NCBI RefSeq assembly: GCF_003259365.1
Contig: NZ_QLLY01000001.1
Span: 248,001 to 312,000 of the forward strand
From: Streptomyces sp. PsTaAH-137
Lineage (GTDB): Bacteria; Actinomycetota; Actinomycetes; Streptomycetales; Streptomycetaceae
Length of the DNA: 64,000 nucleotides
Direction of reading: 5' to 3'
This document shows, piece by piece, positions 24,474 to 33,610 of this stretch. How positions within the stretch are numbered: position 1 is the stretch's first letter; every line of letters starts with the position of its first letter. A program made the translations under genes and the position numbers. The notes under the pieces are model-generated. The model searched no databases. It worked only from the letters and a program-made list of their open reading frames with translations, and was not told the origin of the DNA.

Positions 24474-25388
24474 CTACTTCTTCGCGAACACCACCCACAC
24501 CTGCCCCGGCGCGAACGGCAGCGCACCGCCGCCCTCCGCCGCCGTGAACGTGGTGCCGCTCGATGCGGCGGGCCGCGACCACCGCGCCTCGTACGCCCGC
24601 CCGTCCCGCAGCACCAGCGCCCGGCCCGAACCGACCGTCCGGGACAGCGGCGACGTGCTGCCGTTCACGTCGTGGAAGCGCGAGGGCGTCACCTCGACGT
24701 ACTGCACCACGGCCGTGGGTGCGGCGAGCCGCGCCCCGTGGACGTTCGTCGCGGGCCGGCCGTCCATGCCCACCAGCCAGCGGCCCTGCCCAGCGGACCA
24801 GTCGAAGCTGAACCCTGCGGCGGGGAAGCTCACCGTCTGCCGGGTCCGCGGCTGTCCGCCCGCGGGCGCCTTCGCGGCGAACCGGTAACCGGCCGCGGTC
24901 CCCGCGCTCGTCCCCGACGTCGTCCGTCCCAGGCTGCCGGGCCGCAGATAGAGATTGTGCGGCGCGGGCTTCCCGCCACCCCGGAAATAGGCGGCCGGCT
25001 TCGCCCCCTGCGGCACGGCGTGCAGCGGTGCCGCGTCGATCAGCGGCTGGAGTCTGCCCTGCGCCCCCGAGTAGGCGAGCGTCGGCTCGTCGAACTGGCG
25101 CAGCAGATCCAGATCGGTCTCGCGGGCGCTGCGCACGGGCCCCACGACCTCGGGCACGCGCTTGCCGAACACCGCCATGAGCCGGCTGAGCCCGCCCTCC
25201 ACCTGCTCGGCGTACACGATGTCGGCGTCCTCGATGCCGGTCTGCGGGCGCGCCGCTCCCACGTTGTCGATCTTCACCGCGAGCACCGAAGGATGCCCGG
25301 AGCCCTGCCCGCCGGGCGGTGTGCCCGTGGGCTTGCAGGCCGCGGCGAGCACCCCGAGCGCGCCGATGACGAAGCCCCGCCTACACAT
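24474..25388 (-). CDS. DUF3048-domain lipoprotein
   Basis: About 304 aa from the ATG at 25386-25388; a GTG three codons upstream (25397) is also possible. The N-terminus MCRRGFVIGALGVLAAAC has a lipobox with Cys18 and an RRGFV twin-arginine pattern, so a Tat-routed lipoprotein is plausible. The body matches YerB-like DUF3048: VLAVKIDNVGAARPQTGIED, VGPVRSARETDLDLL and, near the end, GRAYEARWSRPAAS. The function of the family is unknown; it is often linked to the cell envelope. It is convergent with pcaV. Confidence 0.82.
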   Translation of the reverse strand: MCRRGFVIGALGVLAAACKPTGTPPGGQGSGHPSVLAVKIDNVGAARPQTGIEDADIVYAEQVEGGLSRLMAVFGKRVPEVVGPVRSARETDLDLLRQFDEPTLAYSGAQGRLQPLIDAAPLHAVPQGAKPAAYFRGGGKPAPHNLYLRPGSLGRTTSGTSAGTAAGYRFAAKAPAGGQPRTRQTVSFPAAGFSFDWSAGQGRWLVGMDGRPATNVHGARLAAPTAVVQYVEVTPSRFHDVNGSTSPLSRTVGSGRALVLRDGRAYEARWSRPAASSGTTFTAAEGGGALPFAPGQVWVVFAKK

Positions 25389-25458
25389 CTCGTCCACGTA
25401 CCCCGCCTACCCACGGACGCCTTCGCGCATCCCGCGACGCGCCGGGCGGCTGCCCGGT

Positions 25459-26520
25459 TCAGCGCAGCACGTCACCCAGATCGAACGACACCGGCTCCTC
25501 CAGCTGCGCGTAGGTGCAGCTCTCGGGCTCCCGGTCGGGGCGCCAGCGGCGGAAACGGGCCGTGTGCCGGAAGCGCGCCCCGTTCTCCATGTGGTCGTAG
25601 GCCACCTCGCAGACGAGCTCCGGCCGCAGCGCCACCCACGACAGGTCCTTCTTGCCGGTCCAGCGGCTGGGCGCGCCCGGCATCCGTCGCGCGTCGTGGG
25701 CGGACTCGTCGCCCCAGGCCGCCCAGGGGTGCCCGGCGGGGTCGTCCATGCGCAGCGGCTCCAGTTCCGCGATCAGCTCCGTGCGCCGCTTCATGGTGAA
25801 GGCCGCGCACACCCCGACGTGCTGGAGGGAGCCCTGATCGTCGTAGAGCCCGAGCAGCAGGGAGCCGACGACCGGGCCGCTCTTGTGGAAGCGGTATCCG
25901 GCGACCACGCAGTCCGCCGTCCGCTCGTGCTTCACCTTGATCATCAGGCGCTGGTCCTGGCGGTAGCGGAGGTCCGGCGCCTTGGCCACGACGCCGTCCA
26001 GGCCCGCGCCCTCGAACTGCTCGAACCAGCGTGCCGCCAGCTCCGCGTCGGTCGTCGCGGGCGCCACGTGCACGGGCGCCGAACTCTCCGCCAGGGCCTC
26101 CTCCAGGCGCCGTCTGCGCTCGGTCAGCGGAGTGTCGAGCAGCGACTCGTCGCCGAGCGCCAGCACGTCGAAGGCCACGAAGGACGCCGGGGTGCGCTCG
26201 GCGAGCGTGCGCACCCGGGACTCCGCCGGGTGGATCCGCTCGCTCAGCGCGTCGAAGTCGAGCCGCCCGTCCCGCGCGATCACGATCTCCCCGTCGAGCA
26301 CGCAGCGCTCGGGCAGCCGCTCGGCCAGCGCCGCCACCAGCTCGGGAAAGTACCTGGTCAGCGACTTGGTGGTGCGGCTGGTCAGCTCGATCTCGGCGCC
26401 GTCGCGGAAGACGATCGCCCGGAAGCCGTCCCACTTGGCCTCGTAGTGCATCCCCGCCGGAATCCGGGCGGCGGACTTGGCGAGCATCGGCCGGACCGGC
26501 GGCATCACGGGAAGATCCAT
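25459..26520 (-). CDS. ATP-dependent DNA ligase of the LigC/LigD-ligase type
   Basis: 353 aa from the ATG at 26518-26520 (alternative ATG at 26550). Motif I is EAKWDGFRAIV, with the AMP-accepting Lys29 in KWDG. CVLDGEIVI is motif III and FVAFDVLAL motif IIIa; GLDGVVAK is motif IV and LMIKVKH motif V. The C-terminal OB-fold begins near DCVVAGYRFHKSGP and ends in LARPELVCEV-like sequence (ALRPELVCEVAYDHM). It seals DNA breaks, most likely in Ku-dependent end joining or base-excision repair. It is divergent from a LigD-like polymerase gene. Confidence 0.92.
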   Translation of the reverse strand: MDLPVMPPVRPMLAKSAARIPAGMHYEAKWDGFRAIVFRDGAEIELTSRTTKSLTRYFPELVAALAERLPERCVLDGEIVIARDGRLDFDALSERIHPAESRVRTLAERTPASFVAFDVLALGDESLLDTPLTERRRRLEEALAESSAPVHVAPATTDAELAARWFEQFEGAGLDGVVAKAPDLRYRQDQRLMIKVKHERTADCVVAGYRFHKSGPVVGSLLLGLYDDQGSLQHVGVCAAFTMKRRTELIAELEPLRMDDPAGHPWAAWGDESAHDARRMPGAPSRWTGKKDLSWVALRPELVCEVAYDHMENGARFRHTARFRRWRPDREPESCTYAQLEEPVSFDLGDVLR

Positions 26521-26593
26521 GAACCGATTCTGTCCCGTATGGCGGCTCATCGCCCGGTATGCGCGCTACGTCCGGTCGGCCTAGCGTGGGGCC

Positions 26594-27631
26594 ATGGGCA
26601 GCAAGGGCGCGGCAGTGGAGCTGGAAGCGGGCGGGCGGACGGTGCGTCTGTCCAGCCCCGACAAGGTGTACTTCCCCGACGGCGGCGGGTCGGGAAAGGG
26701 ATACACGAAGCTGGACCTCGCGCAGTACTTCCTCGCGGTCGGCGACGGCATCGTGCGCGCCCTGCGCGACCGCCCCACCACCCTGGAGCGCTACCCCGAG
26801 GGCCTCACGGGGGAGTCCTTCTACCAGAAGCGCGCCGCGAAGAACCTGCCCGACTGGATCCCGACGGCCACCGTCACCTTCCCCTCCGGGCGCACCGCCG
26901 ACGAGATGTGCCCCACGGAGGTCGCCGCCGTGGTGTGGGCCGCCCAGTACGGCACCCTCACCTTCCACCCGTGGCCGGTGCGCCGCGACGATCCCGACCA
27001 CCCCGACGAACTCCGTATCGACCTCGACCCGCAGCCCGGCACCGACTACGCCGACGCGGTGCACGCCGCCCGCGAACTGCGCGCCGTGCTCCACGAGTTC
27101 GGCGGACTGCGCGGCTGGCCGAAGACCTCCGGCGGGCGCGGACTGCATGTCTTCGTGCCCATCGAGCCGCGCTGGACCTTCACCGAGGTACGGCGCGCCG
27201 CGATCGCCTGCGGCCGTGAACTGGAGCGCAGGATGCCGGAGTTCGTCACCACGGCCTGGTGGAAGGAGGAGCGCGGGGAGCGGATCTTCGTCGACTTCAA
27301 CCAGACGGCGAGGGACCGCACCATCGCCTCCGCCTACTCGGTCCGGGCCCGCCCGAACGCCCCGGTCTCCGCCCCGCTGACCTGGGACGAGCTGGGCGAC
27401 GCGCTGCCCCGCGACTTCGACATCGTCTCCATGCCCAAGCGGTACGCCGAAGTCGGCGACGTGCACGCGGAGATGGACGCCGAGCGGCACTCGCTCGACG
27501 CCCTGCTCGAACTCGCGGACCGGGACGAGAAGGATCGCGGTCTCGGCGACATGCCGTACCCGCCCGAGTATCCGAAGATGCCGGGCGAGCCCAAGCGCGT
27601 ACAGCCGAGCCGGGCCAGACACGAGGACTGA
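26594..27631 (+). CDS. LigD-type polymerase/primase domain protein
   Basis: 345 aa with only the polymerase module of LigD. RIDLDPQPGTD carries the metal-binding Asp143 and Asp145; SGGRGLHVF (179-187) binds the nucleotide, and IFVDFNQTARDRTIASAYSV holds the third Asp. It adds ribonucleotides or deoxynucleotides at double-strand-break ends in NHEJ. TAGCGT at 26582-26587, six bases before the ATG, suggests a leaderless transcript. The ligase gene starts in the opposite direction 73 bp away, so LigD functions are split into two divergent genes. No nuclease domain or Ku gene is in the window. Confidence 0.92.
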   Translation: MGSKGAAVELEAGGRTVRLSSPDKVYFPDGGGSGKGYTKLDLAQYFLAVGDGIVRALRDRPTTLERYPEGLTGESFYQKRAAKNLPDWIPTATVTFPSGRTADEMCPTEVAAVVWAAQYGTLTFHPWPVRRDDPDHPDELRIDLDPQPGTDYADAVHAARELRAVLHEFGGLRGWPKTSGGRGLHVFVPIEPRWTFTEVRRAAIACGRELERRMPEFVTTAWWKEERGERIFVDFNQTARDRTIASAYSVRARPNAPVSAPLTWDELGDALPRDFDIVSMPKRYAEVGDVHAEMDAERHSLDALLELADRDEKDRGLGDMPYPPEYPKMPGEPKRVQPSRARHED

Positions 27632-27665
27632 CCCGGCTCGACTCACCTGTGTGCCGAAGGAACCA

Positions 27666-29879
27666 CTACGGGAGTTCCTTCACCCGGATGTCCCGGTACG
27701 AGATGACGTCCGAGGTGCTGTGCACCTGGAGCCCGACGTAGCCGGAGGAGTACCGCCGGCCGTCCGTGCCCGGGTCGTCGCCCCGCGGGGGTTCGAAGAC
27801 CTGGCCTCCGGTGTTGTCGAACTCGTTGATCAGCACACCGTTGCGGTAGATCGAGAAGTGCTGGTCCACCGCCTTCACCTCGTAGTCGTTCCACGTGCCC
27901 TTCTGGGTGACGCCCGCTCCCGCGAGGCCGACCCGGTCGAAGCCGTAGACCGAACCCGTCTTGTACATGTCGCCGTCGGGCTTGTCGAGCACCTGGATCT
28001 CGTGCCCGTACTTGATGGCGACCCACTCCGGGCGCGTCTCCTCGGGGTTGTCGTGCACCCACGGGAAGCGCACGAACACCCCGCCGTTGGCGTTGCCCGT
28101 GCCCGGCGCGTCGTCACGCCACTGGAGCTTCAGTGAGAAGTTCCCGTACTTGCGCTGCGGGAACCAGAGCATGCCCATGCCGTCGACGTCCGTACGGCTG
28201 GTGATCGAGCCGTCGGCGTTCAGCGCGAACTTCCCGCCGCCGACCTGCTCCCACTTGGCGAACTGCTCCTGTGTGCCGTCCAGGATCTTCGTGTAGCCCT
28301 CGGTCTGGCCGGGCTTGCCGATCGGGGACGCCTTCGCCGCCTTGTTGAGCCTGGTGTACTCGCGCTGGTCGACGACGCCTTCCTTGAGGAGCTTGTCGGT
28401 CACCGTCTTCACGTGCTTCACGAAGAGGGCGTGCGACGTCCACTCCTTCTCGTCCTCGATCAACTCGCCGATCCGGCAACGGTTGTTGGTCACCCGGTTC
28501 GGGATGCCCGTGTCGGTCGTCCCGACGAACACCGTGGACCGCTCGTCGTACTCGGGGCAGTTGGGCGCGGGCACCCCGCCGCCCGAGGCGACCGCGAACA
28601 CGAACGTCTGCGCCGCGGCGGTGTTGCCCGCCTTGTCGCTCGCCCGGTACGCGACCGAGTGCGCGCCCACCCGGTCCACCACGACCGGCGCGGTGTAGGC
28701 GAGATAGGGCCCGCCGTCGAGCGAGTACTCGACCTTGTCGACCCCGGAGTCGTCGTCCGTCGCCGTCAGCGTCAGCTTCGCGCTGTTGACGTAGGCGTTG
28801 TCGGAGTTCTTGTCGCCCGCGACCGCGAGGTTCACGGACGGCGGGGTGGTGTCCTGCGCGGGCGGTTCGACGACCTTGAAGTCGACGGACTTCTCGGCGG
28901 CCCGGTTGCCCGCCTTGTCGGTCGCCCGGTAGCGCACCGTGTACGTGCCCGGGTCGTGCACCATGACGGGCGCGGTGTACGGCTGCCAGGCGCCGTCCGC
29001 ACCGATCGCGTACTCGATGGTGTTGACGCCCGAACCGGCGTCGGACGCGGTCACGGTGACCGTTGCCATGCCCAGGTAGGCGCCGTCGGCGTCCTTCTCG
29101 CCGGCCACCGTCGCCGAGGTCTCCGGCGCCGTCGTGTCGTCCGTGGGCGGCGCCACCACCGTGAACTCCAGGGACTTCTCGGCGGCCGTGTTGCCCGCCT
29201 TGTCGGTCGCCCGGTACTTCAGGGTGTGCGCGCCGACCTGGTCGACGACCACCGGCGCCGCGTACGGCGTGTAGGCGCCGTCGTCCAGGGCGTACTCGAT
29301 CCGGTCGACGCCCGAACCCGCGTCGGTCGCCGACACGGTCACCGAGGCCGAACCGACGAACGCGCCGTCGGCGTTGGTCTGCCCCTCGGCCTTCGCGGAG
29401 GTCTCCGGCGCGGTGGTGTCGTCACCGCCGCCGCCGTCCGTCACCGTCAGGACGCCCGTCATGCTGGTGTGGCCGGGAATCGTGCAGTGATAGCGGTACT
29501 TGCCGGGGGAGAGGGTGACCTCGACGGAGTACTTGCCGCCCTGGTCGTCGTTCGGGTTGGCCATGATGTTGACCGGGACGTCGTTGTTGTACTCGGGATC
29601 GGACACGTCGAACGTCAACGTGTGCGGCATCCCTGTGGTGTTGCCGGTCGCCGCGCTGTTCTCGAAGACGATCGTCGCCTTGCCCGCGACCGCGGTCGTC
29701 GGCGCCGACGCGTACTTCGTGATGTCGTCGCCCGCCGTCCACGTCAGCACCTGGTCGGCCGCCGTTGTACCCGACGGGTCCGGCTGGCTGTACGCGGCCT
29801 GGGTGCCGCCGAGCCCGAGGAGCAGCAGGAGCGCCGCGAGCAGCGCGATCACATGTCTGGGCCGTTCTCGTCTGCGCAT
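27666..29879 (-). CDS. Secreted cupredoxin / Ig-like repeat / DUF1080 multidomain protein
   Basis: 737 aa. A signal peptide (LLAALLLLLGLGGTQAAYSQ) is followed by a blue-copper-like domain with MPHTL and YHCTIPGHTSM, giving the His/Cys/His/Met set of type 1 copper. Three Ig-like (OmpL47-type) repeats of about 95 residues follow, each starting DTTAPETSA or DTTPPSVNL and ending YRATDKAGNTAAEKS or similar. The C-terminal 200 residues are a DUF1080 (3-keto-disaccharide hydrolase-like) beta-sandwich with GNANGGVFVRFP and SGYVGLQVHSTSDVISYRDI. It lies 3 bp after the ThuA/PQQ gene. It probably binds or cleaves oxidised sugars outside the cell. Confidence 0.86.
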   Translation of the reverse strand: MRRRERPRHVIALLAALLLLLGLGGTQAAYSQPDPSGTTAADQVLTWTAGDDITKYASAPTTAVAGKATIVFENSAATGNTTGMPHTLTFDVSDPEYNNDVPVNIMANPNDDQGGKYSVEVTLSPGKYRYHCTIPGHTSMTGVLTVTDGGGGDDTTAPETSAKAEGQTNADGAFVGSASVTVSATDAGSGVDRIEYALDDGAYTPYAAPVVVDQVGAHTLKYRATDKAGNTAAEKSLEFTVVAPPTDDTTAPETSATVAGEKDADGAYLGMATVTVTASDAGSGVNTIEYAIGADGAWQPYTAPVMVHDPGTYTVRYRATDKAGNRAAEKSVDFKVVEPPAQDTTPPSVNLAVAGDKNSDNAYVNSAKLTLTATDDDSGVDKVEYSLDGGPYLAYTAPVVVDRVGAHSVAYRASDKAGNTAAAQTFVFAVASGGGVPAPNCPEYDERSTVFVGTTDTGIPNRVTNNRCRIGELIEDEKEWTSHALFVKHVKTVTDKLLKEGVVDQREYTRLNKAAKASPIGKPGQTEGYTKILDGTQEQFAKWEQVGGGKFALNADGSITSRTDVDGMGMLWFPQRKYGNFSLKLQWRDDAPGTGNANGGVFVRFPWVHDNPEETRPEWVAIKYGHEIQVLDKPDGDMYKTGSVYGFDRVGLAGAGVTQKGTWNDYEVKAVDQHFSIYRNGVLINEFDNTGGQVFEPPRGDDPGTDGRRYSSGYVGLQVHSTSDVISYRDIRVKELP

Positions 29880-29882
29880 GGG

Positions 29883-32408
29883 TCAGCCCTTCCTGGCCAG
29901 CTGATCGGCCGCCGGAGTCGGTCCGCCACCGGTGTACGTGACCTTCCACAGCGCCGACTTGGAGTCGGAGGTGAAGAAGCCGCGCCCGTAGTCGAGGACG
30001 TACAGCGCACCGTCGGGGCCGAACTTCCAGTCCATGAGGTTCTTGATGCCGTCGTTCCCGACCGGGACGATCTTCTTCAGCGACTCGGAGTGGACGGGTA
30101 GTCCGCCGTCGCCCTGGGTGGCCGGGTCCATCACGACGGCGTTGCGCGGCTGGTCGGAGTCGTAGAAGTCCCCGACGAACCACTTGCCGTCCCAGTAGCC
30201 CGGCCACTTGTCCGCGTTCGGGATCGACGCGTCGTACCGGTACACCGGCCCGTCCATGGCCGCCTGGCCGCCGCCCTTCAGCCACGGCAGCAGATAGGTG
30301 GCCTCGTCCTTCTTGTAGGACGGGACGCCGTTCGCGTCCCGCGGATAGTCCGGGGCGCCGCCCTGCGGCGAGTACCAGATGTTGTTCCCGGTGACCGGCG
30401 GCAGATTGACGAGACCGTCGTTGTTCGGCGACTCGTTCTTCGGGTGGTCGCAGTCGTACCAGCCCAGCGGCTTGCTCGGGTCGGGCAGATTGCGGTCGCG
30501 GTAGGGCTGCTTGTTGCCCATGCAGTACGGCCAGCCGCGGTTGGACGCCTTGGTGATGACGGCGAACGTGTCGTACTTCGCAGGACCCCAGGTCGGCGAC
30601 GGCTCACCGGCGTCCGGACCGACCCAGCCCGCGTAGAGCGTGTCGGTCTTCTTGTCGACCGAGATGCGCGCCGGGTTGCGGACGCCCATCACATAGATCT
30701 CGCCACGCGTCTTGCCACCGCCCTCGGCCGTCTCCTTGCCGGTGAAGAGGTTCCCCTCCGGCAGGGTGTACGTGCCGTCGGCCTCCGGGTGGATGCGCAG
30801 GATCTTGCCGTTGAGGTTGTGGGTGTTGCCCGCGGTGCGGCGCGCGTCGGCGAACGACACGCCCTTGTAGTTCGGCTCCGGGTTGTTGCCCGAGTAACCG
30901 TCGCTGAACTGCGAGGAGTTGTTGTCACCGGTCGCGATGTACAGGTTCCCCTTGGAGTCCCAGGCCATCCCGCCACCCGCGTGGCAGCAACTGTGCACCT
31001 GCACCGGCCACTTGAGCAGCACCTTCTCGCTGCTCAGGTCCAGCTTGTCGGTGGCGAGGTCGAGCGTGAACCGGGAGACCCGCCGCTCGGCGATCTGCTT
31101 GTCCCGGTCGAGCTGCGAGTGCGGGGTGTAGTGCAGGTACACCCACCCGTTCTGCTCGAATTTCGGGTCCAGCTCGATGCCGAGCAGCCCCTCCTCGACC
31201 TTGACCAGCTCGTCGCCGCCGCCCTTGTTGCCGAAGACGGTCAGCTCACCGGCGAGCGTGACCTTCTTGGTCTTCGGGTCGTAGACGTGGATCTGCCCCT
31301 TGCCCTTGCCGACGTTCGGGTCGTTCCAGTCCGTGACGACCGGCTGCGAGGAGTCCGCGCCGCCGCGCCCGATGTAGAGGATCCGCCCGTCGGGCGCGCT
31401 CACCAGGCCGTGCGGCTCACCGATCTGGTCGTTCTGCCCCGGCTGGTTGGCCTGGGTCAGCCGCTCGGCCTTGTAGTTGCCGTTGATCGTCGCCTTGCAG
31501 TCGGCGCGCACGAGCCGCGTCGTCCACAGCAGCGCGCCGCGCAGATGGTCGCGGAAGTCGGTCTCGTCGTAGCTGGCGGCCGTCCCGCCCATCCCGGTGT
31601 AGAAGGACCGCCCGCCGTCGTAGTCACGGCACCAACTCACCGGGTGGTCACCGCCGTTGGCGCTGTCACCCGGCTTGTACGTCGACTCGCGCACCCGGGC
31701 CACGGTGTGCACGTCGCCGGACGGGTTCTTCACCCAGTTCAGCCACTGGTCGGGCCGCTTCCACTGCACCGGCAGATCCTTCGTCGCCGGGTGCTGGCGG
31801 TCGCCGACCTCCACGGTGGCCCGCTGCACTCCGGTCGGCGACGAGGCGGCGGGCCGGGCGCCCACGAGCCCCGTGAACCAGTCGGAGTACGGCTCGGCGC
31901 GCGCCGCGTCATGGACGCCGACGAAACCGCCGCCGGCCTCCATGTACGCCTCCAGGCCCGCTTCCTGGTCCGGGTCGAGGACGTCCCCGCCGCCGGTCAG
32001 GAACACCACGGAGTTGAAGCGGCCCATCTTGGTGCCGTTCGTGAAGACGGACGCGTCGTCGGTCGCGGTGACGGTGAAGCGCTGCCCGGCCGGTCCCGAC
32101 CGGCCGATCTTCTCGATCGCCTCGATGCCCGCGTTCACCACGGGCGACTCGTCGCCGCCCGCCGCGGACCCGTAGAACACCAGGACCCGCACCGCGGCTC
32201 CGCCGGGCGGCGACTTGACGGACATCGTTGTCACGGCCCCACTCGGGTCCGGTTGTGCGCTGGCGTTCGGCGTGCCGAGCAGCCCGGCCGCGAGCGCCGT
32301 GGCCGCGACACCTCCGGCCAGGATCCGGGCACGTCTGCGCCTGCTCGCTCTGAACTCTCGTACGGGCCATGGTGTTTGAGGCGGTATACGCCGCATGTGT
32401 TCACTCAC
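29883..32408 (-). CDS. Secreted ThuA-like plus PQQ-type sugar dehydrogenase protein
   Basis: 841 aa from a GTG at 32406-32408; the ATG four codons later (32396) is an equal candidate. An Arg-rich signal region (FRASRRRRARILAGGVAATA) precedes a ThuA domain (VRVLVFYGSAAGGDE, VVFLTGGGDVLD, GGGFVGVHDAA). From about residue 320 a glucose/sorbosone dehydrogenase-like beta-propeller begins (LVSAPDGRILYIGRGG, GGDELVKVEEGLLGIELDPKF, VHSCCHAGGGMAWDSKGNLY, NLNGKILRIHPEADG). The fused pair probably oxidises sugars outside the cell with PQQ. The paired Cys in HSCCH is notable. Operon with the cupredoxin/DUF1080 gene. Confidence 0.87.
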   Translation of the reverse strand: MSEHMRRIPPQTPWPVREFRASRRRRARILAGGVAATALAAGLLGTPNASAQPDPSGAVTTMSVKSPPGGAAVRVLVFYGSAAGGDESPVVNAGIEAIEKIGRSGPAGQRFTVTATDDASVFTNGTKMGRFNSVVFLTGGGDVLDPDQEAGLEAYMEAGGGFVGVHDAARAEPYSDWFTGLVGARPAASSPTGVQRATVEVGDRQHPATKDLPVQWKRPDQWLNWVKNPSGDVHTVARVRESTYKPGDSANGGDHPVSWCRDYDGGRSFYTGMGGTAASYDETDFRDHLRGALLWTTRLVRADCKATINGNYKAERLTQANQPGQNDQIGEPHGLVSAPDGRILYIGRGGADSSQPVVTDWNDPNVGKGKGQIHVYDPKTKKVTLAGELTVFGNKGGGDELVKVEEGLLGIELDPKFEQNGWVYLHYTPHSQLDRDKQIAERRVSRFTLDLATDKLDLSSEKVLLKWPVQVHSCCHAGGGMAWDSKGNLYIATGDNNSSQFSDGYSGNNPEPNYKGVSFADARRTAGNTHNLNGKILRIHPEADGTYTLPEGNLFTGKETAEGGGKTRGEIYVMGVRNPARISVDKKTDTLYAGWVGPDAGEPSPTWGPAKYDTFAVITKASNRGWPYCMGNKQPYRDRNLPDPSKPLGWYDCDHPKNESPNNDGLVNLPPVTGNNIWYSPQGGAPDYPRDANGVPSYKKDEATYLLPWLKGGGQAAMDGPVYRYDASIPNADKWPGYWDGKWFVGDFYDSDQPRNAVVMDPATQGDGGLPVHSESLKKIVPVGNDGIKNLMDWKFGPDGALYVLDYGRGFFTSDSKSALWKVTYTGGGPTPAADQLARKG

Positions 32409-32590
32409 CCCTCGTCGGGCACAGCAACAGCGCCGTGAAAGCTAGACCTCTTTTCGTGGCGCGCCAATAGGTATGACCGCAATGGCACGAACTTTGTCCT
32501 GAGTGTGGATAAACGAAGATCACCTGGCTACGGTGATCGGCGCGATGCTCTGTGTGACGTGAATGCCGGTACGAGGCTGGGGAGTTGGCC

Positions 32591-33601
32591 GTGACGGAAC
32601 ACGAAGAGGCGAACCGTGCGAGCGAGAGCGACCGCCGCGCGCTCAGTCGCCGCATGCTCATCGGCGGCGCGGTGGCCGCGACGGCCGGGGTGACATCGTT
32701 GTCCATCGGGGCCTCGGCGCCACCCGCGGCCGGCGCCGACACCCCGCCGCGCACCGCGCCGGCGGGCGGCGAGGTCAGACGGATCAAGATGTACGCGGAG
32801 AAGCTCGCGGACGGGCAGCTCGGCTACGGCTTCGAGAAGGGCAAGGCGTCGGTCCCGGGCCCGCTGATCGAGCTCAACGAGGGCGACACCCTGCACATCG
32901 AGTTCGAGAACCTCACGGACGTCGACGCGAGTCTGCACGTCCACGGCATGGACTACGAGATCTCCAGCGACGGCACGCGGATGAACCGCAGCCATGTCGA
33001 GCCCGGCGGCACCCGCACCTACACCTGGCGCACCCACGCGCCGGGCCGCCGCAAGGACGGCACCTGGCGCCCGGGGACGGCGGGCTACTGGCACTACCAC
33101 GACCACGTCGTGGGTACCGACCACGGCACCGGCGGCATCAAGAAGGGCCTCTACGGCCCGGTGATCGTGCGCCGCAAGGGCGACATCCTGCCCGACCCCG
33201 GCAAGACCTTCACGATCGTCTTCAACGACATGACGATCAACAACAAGGCCGCCCACGAAGCCCCCACCTTCGAGGCCACGGTGGGCGACCGGGTCGAGAT
33301 CGTGATGATCACGCACGGCGAGTACTACCACACGTTCCACATGCACGGTCATCGCTGGGCGGACAACCGCACCGGCATGCTCACCGGCCCCGACGACCCC
33401 ACCCAGGTCCTCGACAACAAGATCTGCGGCCCGGCCGACTCGTTCGGGTTCCAGATCGTGGCGGGGGAGGGGGTGGGCGCCGGGGCGTGGATGTACCACT
33501 GCCACGTCCAGAGCCACTCGGACATGGGGATGGCGGGGTTGTTCCTGGTGAAGAAGGCCGACGGGTCGATACCGGAGTACGACGACCCGCATCACATGTA
33601 G
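32591..33601 (+). CDS. Two-domain small laccase (multicopper oxidase), Tat-exported
   Basis: 336 aa from a GTG at 32591 with GGGGAG six bases upstream; a TTG two codons earlier is possible. The N-terminus [16 protein letters not shown] is a Tat signal. Copper ligands are visible in order: [26 protein letters not shown] and [13 protein letters not shown], the last with Cys, two His and the axial Met. This matches the trimeric two-domain laccases of Streptomyces (SLAC/EpoA). It oxidises phenols with reduction of O2 to water. It is divergent from the PQQ dehydrogenase operon and about 8.6 kb from the pca genes. Confidence 0.94.
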   Translation: MTEHEEANRASESDRRALSRRMLIGGAVAATAGVTSLSIGASAPPAAGADTPPRTAPAGGEVRRIKMYAEKLADGQLGYGFEKGKASVPGPLIELNEGDTLHIEFENLTDVDASLHVHGMDYEISSDGTRMNRSHVEPGGTRTYTWRTHAPGRRKDGTWRPGTAGYWHYHDHVVGTDHGTGGIKKGLYGPVIVRRKGDILPDPGKTFTIVFNDMTINNKAAHEAPTFEATVGDRVEIVMITHGEYYHTFHMHGHRWADNRTGMLTGPDDPTQVLDNKICGPADSFGFQIVAGEGVGAGAWMYHCHVQSHSDMGMAGLFLVKKADGSIPEYDDPHHM

Positions 33602-33610
33602 GGGGTGTCC

